From: Sambucus nigra | Lineage: Eukaryota; Streptophyta; Magnoliopsida; Dipsacales; Adoxaceae | Assembly: GCA_949130495.1 (NCBI GenBank) | Contig: OX422216.1 | Location: 97,843,967 to 97,907,966, forward strand | DNA length: 64,000 bases | Reading direction: 5' to 3' | In this document: positions 36,411 to 47,812 of the stretch, one piece after another | Layout: every line of letters starts with the position of its first letter | Numbering within the stretch: the stretch's first letter is position 1 | The notes under the pieces: generated by a model | Told to the model about the DNA's origin: nothing | The model's database searches: none | Seen by the model: only the letters and a program-made list of their open reading frames with translations | Position numbers and translations under genes: made by a program

Positions 36411-37773
36411 AACATGATTCAAACATGATTACAACATAAAAAACCTAATATAAATTCAATATTTACTCATAACACCCAATTCTCTATCAAGAACCATAGA
36501 AATTCAATCTCAAGCAATTTAATTTCAATCTCTACAAATTTATGCATGTATTCAAGGGATTTATGAAGGATTAATATTAAAATTCAATTCCTATACATAA
36601 TCTAAAAATTCTAACTCAGATTCAACTAGAAATAAACCAAACCAAAGTAAATTGCCACCAATTTCAACTCTATTAGTTAAATTATAAATGTAATAGAATT
36701 AATCCATATAAATCAGATTTTAATCACAATTAGGTTTTAGAGTTACATAGATAGGCATAATCTAAATCAATTTCAGTCCTACAAATATTCTAATTAACTT
36801 GCCTCAAATTTGATGAATAACAAGGGCTAAAAGTAGGTGCGTGTGTGTGTGGCGGGGGGAGGGGGCAGGGGGTGGGGGTGGGGGTGGGGCACCCATTTAA
36901 TAACTCTTTAAATATTTGGAAAAAACATAATATTACAAAATTGAAACGAAATGGTATTGACGGAACTTACACATACGTTATGTATTGTGCTCTTACGTTG
37001 AAAATTATTAGATAGAAAAAGAAAAATATAAATTGAGATAACCTTAGAATCTAATTAGGCTAAAAATATAATGGCATCAACTAACATATATACACAACAC
37101 TAAAAGTAGACATCAATTTTATAAATAATTGATAATAGTTGGATAATAATTGGATAATAAACATCGGGAGGGGGTGGGGGTGGGTGGGGTTTTGAATATT
37201 ATTTACATTCAAAATAAATAATTGATAATAGTTGGATAATAATTGGATAATAATTGATATTTTCATTCAAAATATATATTTCATTAAAAAATATTGGATA
37301 ATAATTGATATTTTCATTTAAATTGATAATAATTTTATTCATGAAATTAATTCAATTAGGTAAAACCCATGATAATGAAATTTATGCTACAATTATAATT
37401 ATCTCATGTCATAATTTTATTGATAAACAATATATGTAGTTGTCACGGTCGTGGTGGGGGGAGGGGGTGGGGGTGGGGTGGGTAGGAGTGGGGTGGGGTG
37501 TGTGTGTGTGTGTGTGTGTGTGCGTAGGTGTGCGTGTGTGTGGCGGGGGGAGGGGGTGGGGGTGGGGCACCCATTTAATAACTCTTTAAATATTTGGAAA
37601 AAACATAATATTACAAAATTGAAACGAAATGGTATTGACGGAACTTACACATACGTTATAATATAGACGGAACATTTTTTTATCTGTACTATTAATTCAA
37701 TTAGGTAAAACGAAATGTGTACTATTAACATTTTTTTTTTATCTGTACTAATAACATTTTTTTTACAGCAAAA
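36411..37773 (+). other. CACTA 1: AT-rich spacer with duplicated segment
   Basis: No gene. A segment at 36837-36981 (G-rich tract plus CACCCATTTAATAACTC and onward) is repeated at 37527-37659. GATAATAGTTGGATAATAAT recurs near 37130 and 37215. This is where the transposase gene would lie in a complete CACTA element. Confidence 0.7.
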
Positions 37774-39475
37774 ATGTCTCCTTCAGATGTTAGGGCGAAG
37801 ATGATGATGCTGTTTATGATGATGTCGTCTGGGTTCGGTGGTAGCGGAGGCGACGAGGGCTCCTCCGCCCCTAGGCTCCCCAAATATGGAAAATTTGGGA
37901 TTACCGTCGAAAACAAGTCGGAGCTTTTAGCGAGATCCCTCGAGCTGCTAAAGACGGTCATCGGCCCGGGGTTTATGAGTTGGAAGGAGGTGCCGTATGA
38001 GCTCAAGTTAGCTGTTTGGGCGGCACTACAGGTAATATTTATATGAATATTTCAATTTCAATTTCAATTTCAATTTATATTTATATTTATATTTATATTT
38101 ATTCGCAACTAACATTGTATTTGTTGGACAGGAACAATTCAACTTGGATACAAAGCTACGCGATTCCGTCTTGGAGCAGTTGAGGGAGCAACACAAGACG
38201 TGGAAGAAAAATATGCGGACACGGTACTTTGGAAAAACACGAGAGTCCATTTTACAATGGCGCGGATCCGTCCCGCCCAAGGAGCCGATCTCATTGGCAC
38301 AATGGAAAAAGTTCATTGACAATGAGATCGAGGATTGACAATTGGCATCTCACCAATCGGGGAGGGAAAATCGGGCTAAAAAGACGGACGTGCACTACTC
38401 CGGCCGGACCTCTTACGCTGAGGTGGAGCATAGGATGCAGGTAAGATTTAATTTATCTATAACTACATAAATATATTATTGGATATTATTTTACTTTGCG
38501 GGGCCGATACTAATTTTACTTTACTTTATTTTATTTCAGGGGGTAGGGAGTGGGCCAAGGGGTAAGCCACATAGGCTCGATACTGATGTGGCTCTTCGGA
38601 CGAAGAAGGGGAAGGACAAGGAGGTGTCCCCGAGCGTCGCGGCCACGATTGTAAGTAATCCGACAGTTTAATTATTGTTAATTACGTTATAATTTTTTAG
38701 TTTACTTATTTTACTAATCATGTGCTTTTTGTCATTTCAGGCAAAGCTTAAGGAAGTGCATGAGTCGCAGTCTGATGCCGACAAGGCATCTTTGCTCACA
38801 GACGCACTCAGCCAAGTGCTTGGCTTTGATCGCAAGGGGAGGACAAGGGGAGTGAGCTCACGGGTGGCCAAATCTAGGATCATCGGATTGGAGACGAGCG
38901 ACACCGGGTTGGCTCGAACGGTGGATTCACACGACGCGAAGCTGTCCCGTTTGGAGGCGACGGTCCAAGATATGTACGCATTTATGAAGCGTACGTTGGG
39001 TGGAGACCGTAAAGGGAAAGGGAAAGGGAAAGGGAAAGGGAAGGAGAAGGCGGTGGAGGAGGAGGTGCGGGAGGACGAGGAGGTGCGGGAGGACGAGGCG
39101 CAGGATGACGAGGATGTGGACCTCGCTGCTTCATCACCGACACGTTCGTACTTCGACGATCCACTTCCCTATTTGACGCCCTCCAACAGACCATTGTCGA
39201 CAATTGGTTGGCCGAGCGTGTTCATATTGGACGTATTTGATGGCCAGCGGATAGTACGGGGGTTGAGGGACCCGAATATCGTCGAGGGTGGAATAGTCCA
39301 TGAACGTGTGCTTCAAGAGATGGAGTCCAGGGTGCTCATCACGCATGTCATACCCGGGAAGGAGAACTCCCTATTGTGGTTGCGCGAACAATGCGGCACG
39401 ACGTATATTAGTGGGTGCGTCAATTCGTATGTCGTGTGGCCTACTCACCTCCTCAGTTTTATCCAAGACATGTAG
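37774..39475 (+). pseudogene. CACTA 1 TNPA-like gene (Transposase_24 type), four exons
   Basis: Exons 37774-38031, 38132-38440, 38540-38650 and 38741-39475 all join in phase 0 with GT..AG introns, giving 471 codons. The protein starts MSPSDVRAKMMM. Its middle (RTRYFGKTRESILQWRG, SGRTSYAEVEHRM, GPRGKPHRLDTDVAL) has the layout of the plant Ptta/En/Spm family PF03004. A coiled-coil-like segment follows (exon 4 residues 60-90), then a Lys/Gly run, an acidic stretch and a C-terminal block. It is thought to bind subterminal repeats and assist transposition. One TGA at 38336, where the family has Trp, is the only defect seen. Confidence 0.8.
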
Positions 39476-39708
39476 TAACATTATTTTCAAGTTTGTCCAT
39501 TTTAATTATATTTGGATTATATCGTCATGTATATTATTTTTACTTTGAATATTTGGATTATACTGTCATGAATATATATTTGCATTATCTTTAGTTTGTG
39601 TTGGATATATGATGTTTGGAACAGGTACAACGTTGCTATAACAGGTACAAATATACTGCTGGGTAGTGGCCATACTGCCCAGCAGATTTTTTTTAAATTC
39701 TGCCCAGA

Positions 39709-39970
39709 ATTGTCACGGTCATTGACCGTGACAATTTTTTTGAAAAAAGGTCACGGCTTTGTCACGGTTATAAACCGTGACAAACGTGTCACGGTCATTG
39801 ACCTTGGCACGACCGTGACACAAAACGCGAGTTTTGTGTCAAGGTCAATGACCGTGACACGACCGTGACAAAAAAAGTTGTCTCGCCTCGAAATGTCACG
39901 GTCATTGACCTTGACAAGGTGGATTTGTCAAGGTCAATGACCTTGACAAATGGGCAGATTTGGTGTAGTG
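39709..39970 (+). repeat. CACTA 1: 3' terminal and subterminal repeats
   Basis: A 25-base inverted repeat with a single central T (39710-39734; core TCACGGTCA-T-TGACCGTGA) is followed by at least five partial copies up to the terminal inverted repeat. CTGCCCAGCAG near 39680 is also found next to the left end of CACTA 2. Confidence 0.88.
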
Positions 39971-41024
39971 ACAAACAGCCTCTCTCCCCCTATTGGCTGA
40001 GATAAGAGCAAAGGAGATCCAAGGTATGACTTGAGCTGATCAAAAGCCTCATCACACTTTTTATCCCACTCGAAGGCCTTTCTGAGCACCTTGAAGAATG
40101 GAAGACACTTGTCGGTCGCCCTGGAAACGAATCTGTTGAGTGCAGCCACTCTTCCAATGAGCCTCTGAATGTCCTTGATACTCCGAGGTGTCTTCATGTC
40201 GATCAACGCCTTGATTTTCTCAGGGTTCGCCTCTATTCCTCTTTGATTGACGATGAATCCAAGAAACTTCCCAGCTCCTACCCCGAAGACACACTTTGTC
40301 GGGTTGAGTTTCATGCTATACAGGTCCATGGTATTGAAGGTCTTTTCCAGGTCTGCCACATGAGTGCAGGCCTTTAAGGTCTTCGTCAACATATCGTCTA
40401 CATATACCTCCATAGGCTTGCCTATTTGGTCTTCGAACATCTTATTCACAAGACGTTGATAGGTTGCCCCTGTATTTTTCAATCCGAAGGGCATCACCTT
40501 GTAGCAATACGTCCCTTTATCAGTAATGAAGGGTGTCTTCTCTGAGTCTTCGACATCCATGAAGATTTGGTTGTAGCCTGAATACGCGTCCATGAAGCTC
40601 ATGAGCTCATGTCCTGCAGTTGCATCTACCTTCTAGTCGATCCGAGGTAAGGGGTAACTGTCTTTCGAGCAAGACTTGTTCAGGTCAGTAAAATCTACAC
40701 ACATTCTACACTTTTTGTTGGCTTTGGGCACAATGACTGCGTTTGATAGCCACTCTAGATATATCACTTCCCTGATGAATTCAGCCTCTTCCAACTTTCT
40801 GACTTCTTCCCGGATGACGTCGTACTTCTCCCTGGATTATATTCTTCGTCTTTGTTTGATAGGCTTAGCATCCTTAGATACGTTGAGTTTATGGCACATG
40901 ACCTCGGGGTTGATACCAGGCATGTCTGCGTGGCTCCAAGCGAAGACACTCTGCCTCTTCATCAGGAAGTTTATTAGCTCCTCCTTGATCTCCGCTTTTA
41001 AGGCTTTGCCGACCTGGAAGGGTT
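39971..41024 (-). pseudogene. Gypsy 1 reverse transcriptase
   Basis: Copies element RNA into DNA. Minus-strand blocks in order are a degraded N-terminal part (about 40900-40650), then SFMDAYSGYNQI near 40590, TPFITDKGTYCYKVMPFGLK near 40520, and the catalytic YVDDML near 40400. The FLGFIVNQRGIEANPEKI block lies near 40270 and the thumb region near 40150. A TAG near 40635 replaces a Gln codon, and the upstream part is in another frame than the protease. At 39971 the frame is cut by CACTA 1 and resumes at 35547. Confidence 0.9.
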
Positions 41025-42580
41025 TTTTTTACTTCATCCTCATTGAGGACGATGGATTCTACCTCTTCCACGACCTCTCCTTTCTTCCTCTTTGTTTCAT
41101 CTCTAGGGTCAAGTGTATCGATGTTATAAGTGGCAGTAGCTCTCTTGTAGGCCTCTCTCTCTTCAGCCGAATTGAAGTAACATTCTCGTGCTATGGTCTG
41201 GTCACCCTGCACTTTCCCTACCCCATAGGGGGTCGGGAATTTTAGCATCTGGTGGACCGTCGATGGCACGACTTCAAACTCCTTAAGGGCTACTCTTCCT
41301 ATGATGAGGTTATAGGCCGAGAAGACATTTTTGTCCATAACGAAAAAATTGATCTTTCGGGTTAACCTCTTAGGCCACTCATCACCCATTCGCACGTCCA
41401 TCTCATACATGCCCAATGGATGGACCTTTTCACCGTTGAAGCCCATTAATGGATGATGATATGGTACCAGCCTAGATTTTCTAAGACCTAGGCTCTTGAA
41501 GCAAGGCCAAAACATCACATCTCCTGAGCTTCCTCCGTCTATAAGAATTCTCTGCACCTCACATCCATAAACTCTTGTTGTGATCACCAAAGGGTCATCA
41601 TGTGGAGCTAGGATGCCTTTGAAGTCGAGTCGGGAGAACCCAACTACGAGAGTATCCATGTTTACCTTCTTTCTCTTCGGCTTAGTATCGGAAGACGTCA
41701 GGTTTACCACTTCAAGTTTGGCCACTAATTTGGCCTCTGCCACATGAGCTTTTCTGTCAGCCACCTCAGAGCCACCCCCCGCAAATCCTCCGCATATGGT
41801 GTTAACACCAAAGGAGATCATACCAACCCTCTTCACTGGGGTGTTGTCATCTTTTGGCGGGAGGTCCGGATCATCTTCATCATCGTCATCTGTGCCATCG
41901 TCTCTTCGGGCTGGGGCGTTGTTGCGGCACTTATCTTGCCTCTTATTTTTGGGGTTATCTCTCCCCCTTTTAGTAGCCTTGTTATCAACGTACTTTCTCA
42001 ACTTTCCTGACTTCAATATCTTCTCTATCTCATCCTTCAAAGAGAAGCACTTGTCTGTTATATGGCCATGGTCTTGGTGGAATTCACACCATAAGTTTTG
42101 ATTCCTCTTATGTGGAGGAGCCTTCAACTTCTCTGGCCATCTTAGGTATCGATCATTCTTGATCTCATTGAGGATGTGTTCGCAGCTAACCATAAGATGG
42201 GTATAACGCGCAAACTTATCATCAGCTGACCTTTTCTTTCCATCCTTCTTTCTTTGGAACTTTCCGCTGCCACTGCCATTCTCATCCTCATACTTAGCGG
42301 CCATGGACTCTTCAGCGTTCATGACCTTCCCCGTAGTTGCCAATAGCTCCGCCATGGACTTTGGAGGGTCTTTCGCAAGTTTCCATAACAGCTTACCCTT
42401 CTGAAGACCTCCTATAAGGGCGGTCATGGCAATATCCTCTTCGTAATCCTCAACCTCAAGTTTTTCCTTTTTGAACCTGGCGATGTAGTCTCTTAGGATC
42501 TCGTTCCTCCCCTGCTTGACATACAACAAATGGGTGGTCTTCTTTTGAGGTCCTACCCCAAAGCAGAAGTTATGAATGAA
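41025..42580 (-). pseudogene. Gypsy 1 gag C-terminus and protease
   Basis: A 546-codon frame (42529-40889) that loses register at an A8 run (41023-41030, minus strand). It includes the gag C-terminal half (LRDYIARFKKEKLEVEDYEE near 42490) and a CCHC-like knuckle CEFHQDHGHITDKC near 42080. A highly charged linker (DDDDEDDPDLPP) and an aspartic protease with ILIDGGSSGDVMF near 41540 follow. The protease cuts the polyprotein. The Asp-Gly-Gly form of the active site is common in this lineage. The frame start near 42529 is not a true start; gag continues upstream. Confidence 0.85.
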
Positions 42581-43661
42581 TCATTCATCCAAGCCTTTGA
42601 AGTTCTCAATTGAATTCTTCAGAAGAGAAGTAAACCAGATGTGCGCTGCTCCTGTCAAAGTCCCGGAGAAGGCACGGCACTTTATCTCATCTGGTATCGA
42701 ATAGATGTTCGCCACCGACATATACATCTCAATGTGATGTACAGGGTTGGTGCTACCGTCATACTTGGGAGAGACCACGGGTGGTTTGAACTTAGCGGGG
42801 GTTGGAAAGTTTACTATCCTGTCCACAAAGGGGGAGCCTTCCGAGAAACCTCTTTGCAATGGGCCTCGGATTTTAATGAGGTCTCCTATCTTTTCTTCAA
42901 GACGTTGAATAGAGTCGTTCCACGGCCTTGCAACCTCGGCCTGGTCGAGGTTGTCCCCAGCCACCTCCAAAGGGTGGACTGAGGGTTCCCCATCCACAGC
43001 ACAACGTCGGCTGTTAACCTCTTCCTACATGGGGTTGGCCTTGATGAGGCCGACGTTGCCCCTCTTACCTTTGTGAGCCAGCTGCACTTCTCGACTTTGA
43101 TAACCTCTGTCTTAGGTCGTTTATCGGGCCCAGCCTTTCAAAAGTCGATCCTCTGCTCAGTCGATCAAAAGTTGATCCTCGTTGTTGGGCTTCGTCACCC
43201 CTTCAGCCTCCACAACCTTGGCTCCGGTTGGCAGGACGAACTATGTTATTTGAAACTTCATATGGCTCCCAACAATCTTCTGGGACGTCTTTCGCATCTA
43301 GATCATCATACCTATCCACAGGGTAAGGGTTTCCTTTCCTCCCCAGGCGCAAGCGCCTAGGGTCAGCAACGTCCCTCCTCCGCTGTGAGGTAGGTTGGTC
43401 TTTCCGCGGTGCCTGGGGTGGTCCCCTGGCATCAGGATGGGGCTGAGTACCCGTCGGGGTGATCATCTCCGGTGAGACTCTAGGTGGACTCATCATATTT
43501 TGGCTGAGCTGTGCAAATTGCTCCTGCATTGCTTGTTGCGTCCTAACCAAAGACCTCAAGGCTGCGGCCACCTCCGCTATTTTGGATTGGGGCGGTGCCT
43601 GGCTGGCGCTGGGTCCTCCCACTCCAGGCGGCGGAAGAGGTGGTGGTAATTCAGGTGCCAT
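42581..43661 (-). pseudogene. Gypsy 1 gag, N-terminus and capsid core
   Basis: The polyprotein starts at ATG 43661 (MAPELPPPLPPPG), about 155 bases after the primer-binding site. A proline-rich, variable N-terminus is followed by the frame 42997-42581 with the gag core (PKYDGSTNPVHHIEMYMSV, CRAFSGTLTGAAHIWF). Stops and frameshifts fall between 43203 and 43000. Gag would form the particle. The core is intact enough to assign the lineage. Confidence 0.82.
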
Positions 43662-43815
43662 GTGTTAACACCAAAGAGGTGGTGTAGTAAATGAGCTTAA
43701 TACCTTACAGGACCTCTTTCAATGGTGAAACAGCTCCGCACAGTAGGGGAGGCCTAGTTCACCACCAGAGTCTCCAGTGAGGTTAAGCAATGGATGAGGA
43801 AGAGATAGCTTCTCG

Positions 43816-43833
43816 TTCCCACAGACGGTGCCA
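43816..43833 (-). other. Primer-binding site of gypsy 1
   Basis: TGGCACCGTCTGTGGGAA on the minus strand, three bases from the 5' LTR end. It resembles the gypsy 2 site at 21085. Confidence 0.75.
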
Positions 43834-43836
43834 AAA

Positions 43837-44792
43837 TGATGATGCGAAGAACAGCACCGCCCTTCAAGGTGTTTGTGAGCTCAATTCAATGTTAACAATG
43901 GCAGCACAAGGGTATATACACATATAGTAGAAGGAGATGAGGGGAAGAGGATTCACACCGGGATATAAGTGGTTCAGCCAATTAGGCTTACATCCACTGT
44001 GCAAGTGTATGATGTGTATCACTGTATGAGGGCTCTAATGGCTATAGATACAATATCTCAAGCTTTCTCTCTCTATAAGTGTATTTAGACAGAGTTTCAG
44101 CTAGGGTTTCTATTTTCTCCCCCCTCCTCCAGGAAGGAGAAGTCATGATATATAGTACCTGGGGGGTGTAATGTACCCCATATGCATGCAATGAGCATGT
44201 GTGTGTTGATCTAGCCAATACGATGAAGACATCTGTCACTGTCACATGTAGAGAATGATGATGAAATATTCCCCCCATGTGAAGGGAATGATTTGTTATA
44301 ACTGATTTGTGTACACGTGTTCTTATCCTCACATATGTGCATAAGAGCTCGGCCATGTCTGGTCACAGCCTCGGCATGGAAGAATACGAGGTTGGTAAAG
44401 TATGGTTACTGTCCTATCCGAGATTAATCATGATGACCATGTGGGGCCGAGGTAAAATAAGTGAGTCATAAGGTCGGCCTGGTCCGAGGTTGAGCTGGAA
44501 CATGCTAGGAACAACGGTTGAGATCCTGTCGAAGCTGTCCTTGATGGGAGTGTAACCTCTGTAACCTCGACCTTCTCCCAGCCGAGGTTGTCGTCTTCTG
44601 GATGGTCTGATAAATGACTATTCCCATGGATCATGGAGACTTCACTTGCCGAGGTAGCTTGTAATGTCGGCCATGGCCGACCTTGCCTGAGACGAGACCG
44701 CTGGTCCTTGATCTAAGACCCATCCAACATCGGCCATACCAATGGCCTAGGTTGATGTCTCGGAGTCAAGGGGGTACACTTGGGGCATATCA
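43837..44792 (-). repeat. Gypsy 1: 5' LTR
   Basis: 956 bp, TGATGATGCGAAG to GGGGCATATCA on the plus strand, partner of 26270-27233. Small indels and scattered substitutions separate the two, so the insertion is not recent. The right target-site copy ACAAA is at 44793-44797. Confidence 0.92.
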
Positions 44793-44797
44793 ACAAA

Positions 44798-46640
44798 CAC
44801 GAAATCACAATCACTCATAAGATATAGCATGGGATGAATCATTTGAAAGCAAACGAGAGTTAACAATCCTAATATTTAGTGCCTCCAAATCGGATCTCCT
44901 AACCCAAATAGGTATAACGTGATGAACTTGGGCTAGGAGAACACTAGCCTTTTCTTTCCTATGACCTTTTCTAAGATCATAACAAAAACTCCTTAAGTGA
45001 CATTTCCTACCATCGTGTGTGCAAGTGAAGACATGAGGAACGTTACCCTTTGGTTGATCTTTTCTAACGTCCCTAGCAATTATTGTCTCTCTAAAATGCA
45101 TGGTCTTGGCTTTAATATCAAAAGCATCTGGATCATCGAAGCAAATCATACACATGTCATCTTTGATTTGGATGATGCCTAACATTTTATCCAAGTTTTG
45201 AAACCTAGACTTCAAATCAAATTTGACATTATTTGAGTCCTTTAATTTCTCTTCTAACTCCACATTCTAGACTCGAGTAAATGCATAGACTCTTCAAACT
45301 CAACAAGATCCTTCTTTAAAACCTCCATCAAACTGCAAAGTCTATCTCTCTCACCTTAACATACTCTAACTTTCCTTAAGAGTCCTCTCACATGACCTAA
45401 GATCCTCAATTAATTTAGCACAATCATCAATACATATGGCATGTTCCTTCATCTTGACTTCTAAATGCAAGTTATCCTTTTTCAACTTCAATAACTTGGT
45501 GTACAATTCCCAAATGGCCACTTGAAGCTCACCCTCCTCCCCTTATTATTTTTCTTGGACACACTCCTTTTCACTAGCTTGGGAATTAAAAGATCGGACC
45601 TCGAAACCGTCGTAGACATGATCATCTTCATCGGAGGAAGGTACTTCATTTAAGCCCACATTAAATAGCCATGAATTCAATGTAGTTGCGCCCAACAGGA
45701 GAATAATCTTCCTCTTCCAACTCACTATCACCAAGGGTGGTATTTTATACCTTTGGTTTCTTTTCTTCCTTACTTAGTCTAATGGGACACTCATGAGAGT
45801 AATGCCCTAAACCTTGGCATTCAAAACACTCATCCCGATCATCCACCTTCTTAGGACCATCCCTATTCTTCCTAGCACGGTCATTAAAGTTCTTGGTTTT
45901 TTTTAAAAACTCTTAAGAAACTTCTTGAACTTCCTAGCAAACCTAGCTATCTCTTCAGCATCAAGTTCATCATCACTATCGGAATCCGACACATCCTCTT
46001 TTGGGGCTTTCAAAGCAATTCCCTTATCCTTTTTCTTTGGAGGACACCCTTTCATCTCAAAGGTTTGAAGGTCACCTATAAGTTCTTGGACTCTAATAGT
46101 GTCGACATCACCTAGGAAGTCCAGGACCTTGACCTTGGCATTAAATCTTTCAAGCAACGACCTTAATATTTATTCCACAACTCTAGGCTCAAGGATTGGC
46201 TCACCTAAGTTCATCATCAAATTTTGTAACTTGGAAACCCTAACAGTATAAGTTCCCTCACGTGTAGATTGTAAAATATCTCAAGCATTTTTGGGCTCTT
46301 GCAAGCCATTATGTGTCTAAACTCTTCAGCGGTCACTGCACAAAAAATAGCATTGACACCCTTGGAATTAAAAGTCGAGGCATTCTTTTCAACTGGTGTC
46401 TAAGAGATTAACGCTTTAGGAGCACCACCTTTGGTGGGAGGAGTCCACCCATACTTAGCTAAGTTCCATACATTCTAGTCGATCGATTTAAGGAAAAATC
46501 ACATATGCGCCTTCCAAAAGGGATAATTTGTCCCATCAAACAATGGAGGTAGGGCAACAGAACCCCCTTCTCGATTAAAATTTATCTAAACCCTAAACAT
46601 GCACAAAAATAGGGATGTAACACAATAAACTAGTGTAACG
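44798..46640 (-). pseudogene. Element B gag (copia-type, decayed)
   Basis: Minus-strand order begins with the capsid N-terminus (PPLFDGTNYPFWKAHM near 46550) and the core end (IRVQELIGDLQTFEM near 46080). A Lys- and Asp-rich linker and a first knuckle CFECQGLGHYSHECP near 45820 follow. Then come an acidic block, a coiled-coil region (45700-45180), a second knuckle CTHDGRKCHLRSFC near 45030 (spacing altered), and IPIWVRRSDLEALN near 44900. Several stops and frameshifts occur. This is the most complete gag of the A/B/C/D group and shows copia affinity. No pol genes follow. Confidence 0.75.
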
Positions 46641-46641
46641 C

Positions 46642-46653
46642 GCTCTGATACCA
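46642..46653 (-). other. Primer-binding site of element B (initiator tRNA-Met)
   Basis: TGGTATCAGAGC on the minus strand, three bases from the 5' LTR start at 46657. It is a perfect match to the usual copia site. Confidence 0.88.
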
Positions 46654-46656
46654 ATT

Positions 46657-47508
46657 TGGGAAATGCTATAGGCCCGAAGGATTCTAATATGGAACATACC
46701 AAAAAAATTATTTTCACTACATTTAATTAACTTGCGCTAATTAAGAAAATCCCAAATGTTGGGGGAAATATTTTACGAATTTTAATCTTGACCTATGCAT
46801 GAATATAGGTGAGTATAAGAAAGAATAGAATAAGTAAATCATAACACAATGATGTACGAGGAAAACTCACAACAGGAAAAACCTTAGATGTCCTAGCCAC
46901 ACAAGTCTACTATAATATAGGCAGTTTATAAGATCAAATTAACTTACTCACATACTCAACTCCTTCACGCCTTGACGCGCCTCCTTGATCCTTGTAACCT
47001 TGTTCATAGCCATTGTCAAATGCCTTCCAATAGCCACACAGCATAGCCACTTTCCCACTTTTCAGTATCACACCGTTCTTTCTTGTCTCGTGACCAGTAC
47101 AATCTTCTCACAACACCAAATATAATATCCACCGCAGGAAATGCTCACAGTATGAAGAGAAATCCACTTTGATGCAAAACAAGGAGATCTCAAAATGACT
47201 TATGTGTATGTAAAATTTTATGGAAACTTGGCCGTAGAATATCACCAAAACACAAATAGCTTTTCTAAAAAGTTTTGGAAGTCAAAATCAATGTAAAATT
47301 TTAAATAAAAGTGCTGCTCTGCACTCCTATTAATAGGATGTTTTCCAAAAATGAGATATACATGAAAAAATGGATTTTACATTGAAAAACATGCGTTGTT
47401 TGAATCAAACTGGATCTCGTTCGAACGAGGGTACACATCTCATTCGAACATCTTTTAACGAGACTTCTAACGAGATTCTAGAGAAGGCTAAAAAAGTCTC
47501 GTTTGAAG
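46657..47508 (-). mobile_element. Element B: 5' LTR, incomplete
   Basis: Matches the 3' LTR at 21677 from TGGGAAATGCTATAGG up to about 47508. The expected final 390 bases (ending TCCTTACA) are absent, and gypsy 2 gag sequence follows directly, so a deletion removed the LTR end and some gypsy sequence. A perfect palindrome CTCGTTCGAACGAG lies at 47416-47429. Confidence 0.75.
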
Positions 47509-47812
47509 AGAAAAGGACTAGGCTGAGAGCTGTGGATGAGTTGGATAAAGTTACATTGACAGAATAAGCCCAACTGTGGAAGGGATTCAGAGGATAGCTG
47601 GAGAGGATTCATACACAGATCTCTGTTTGCAACCTCTGTGATTATTTATCCCATGCCTGCAAAATTTAATCCACCCGTGATCACTCCCAAGTATCAAAGG
47701 TAATCATATTAAATCCTGCACGTCGAGCAGTACTAGGTAGCCTGCTACATATATTCAATAACTAATGAGATGTGTCGTAAAGCATTTTTAAGCACTCTCG
47801 CAGGTCCCGCTC
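47509..47812 (+). pseudogene. Gypsy 2 gag, capsid core first part
   Basis: The reading begins LRAVDELDKV, has several stops, and reaches FLSTLAGPA just before CACTA 2. The capsid core continues as QIWYNCLP after 54026. It fits the Tat-type gag of gypsy 1 (CRAFSGTLTGAAHIWF). It continues the gag start at 21351-21676 across element B. Confidence 0.65.

Larger units (their letters stand above)
35548..39970 (+). mobile_element. CACTA 1: En/Spm element carrying a TNPA-like gene
   Basis: Ends are CACTACACCAAAATGGGCAA and its inverted partner TTTGGTGTAGTG, flanked by a perfect 3-bp ACA (35545-35547 and 39971-39973). It lies in gypsy 1 pol, and the RT/RNase H frame continues across the empty site. 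Contents are subterminal palindromes, a GT/G-rich block, AT-rich spacer with a repeated 130-140 bp segment, and a four-exon TNPA-like gene. No transposase gene remains, so it depends on an outside transposase. Orientation is opposite to CACTA 2. Confidence 0.95.
26270..44792 (-). mobile_element. Gypsy 1: complete Tat-lineage Ty3/gypsy element, with nested insertions
   Basis: Flanked by a perfect 5-bp duplication ACAAA (26265-26269 and 44793-44797), and reading across the empty site joins the two halves of element B. Without CACTA 1 and the solo LTR it is about 12.1 kb. Minus-strand order is LTR, primer-binding site, gag, protease, RT, RNase H, second RNase H, integrase, 128-bp tandem array, antisense ORF, purine-rich stretch, LTR. 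The second RNase H and the antisense ORF mark the Tat lineage. Several stops and frameshifts make it non-autonomous. Confidence 0.93.

Noticed and set aside
35550..36440. Long ORFs on both strands rich in His/Thr/Pro, Val/Cys/Gly or Ser/Leu
   Set aside because: They are translations of CT, GT and G-rich low-complexity DNA in the CACTA 1 spacer. Every frame is open because the tract lacks stop codons.
37774..39475. A host gene with four exons
   Set aside because: The gene is well formed, but it lies between CACTA termini with a 3-bp duplication, and its fragments recur in CACTA 2. It is the TNPA-like gene of the transposon.
46642..46653. tRNA gene fragments at the TGGTATCAGAGC sites (2871, 46642, 63763)
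   Set aside because: Each is a 12-base match next to an LTR end. They are primer-binding sites, and no cloverleaf can be drawn.
47370..47567. 65-codon plus-strand ORF
   Set aside because: It crosses the junction between the element B LTR and gypsy 2 gag, so it is a chance fusion of two elements.
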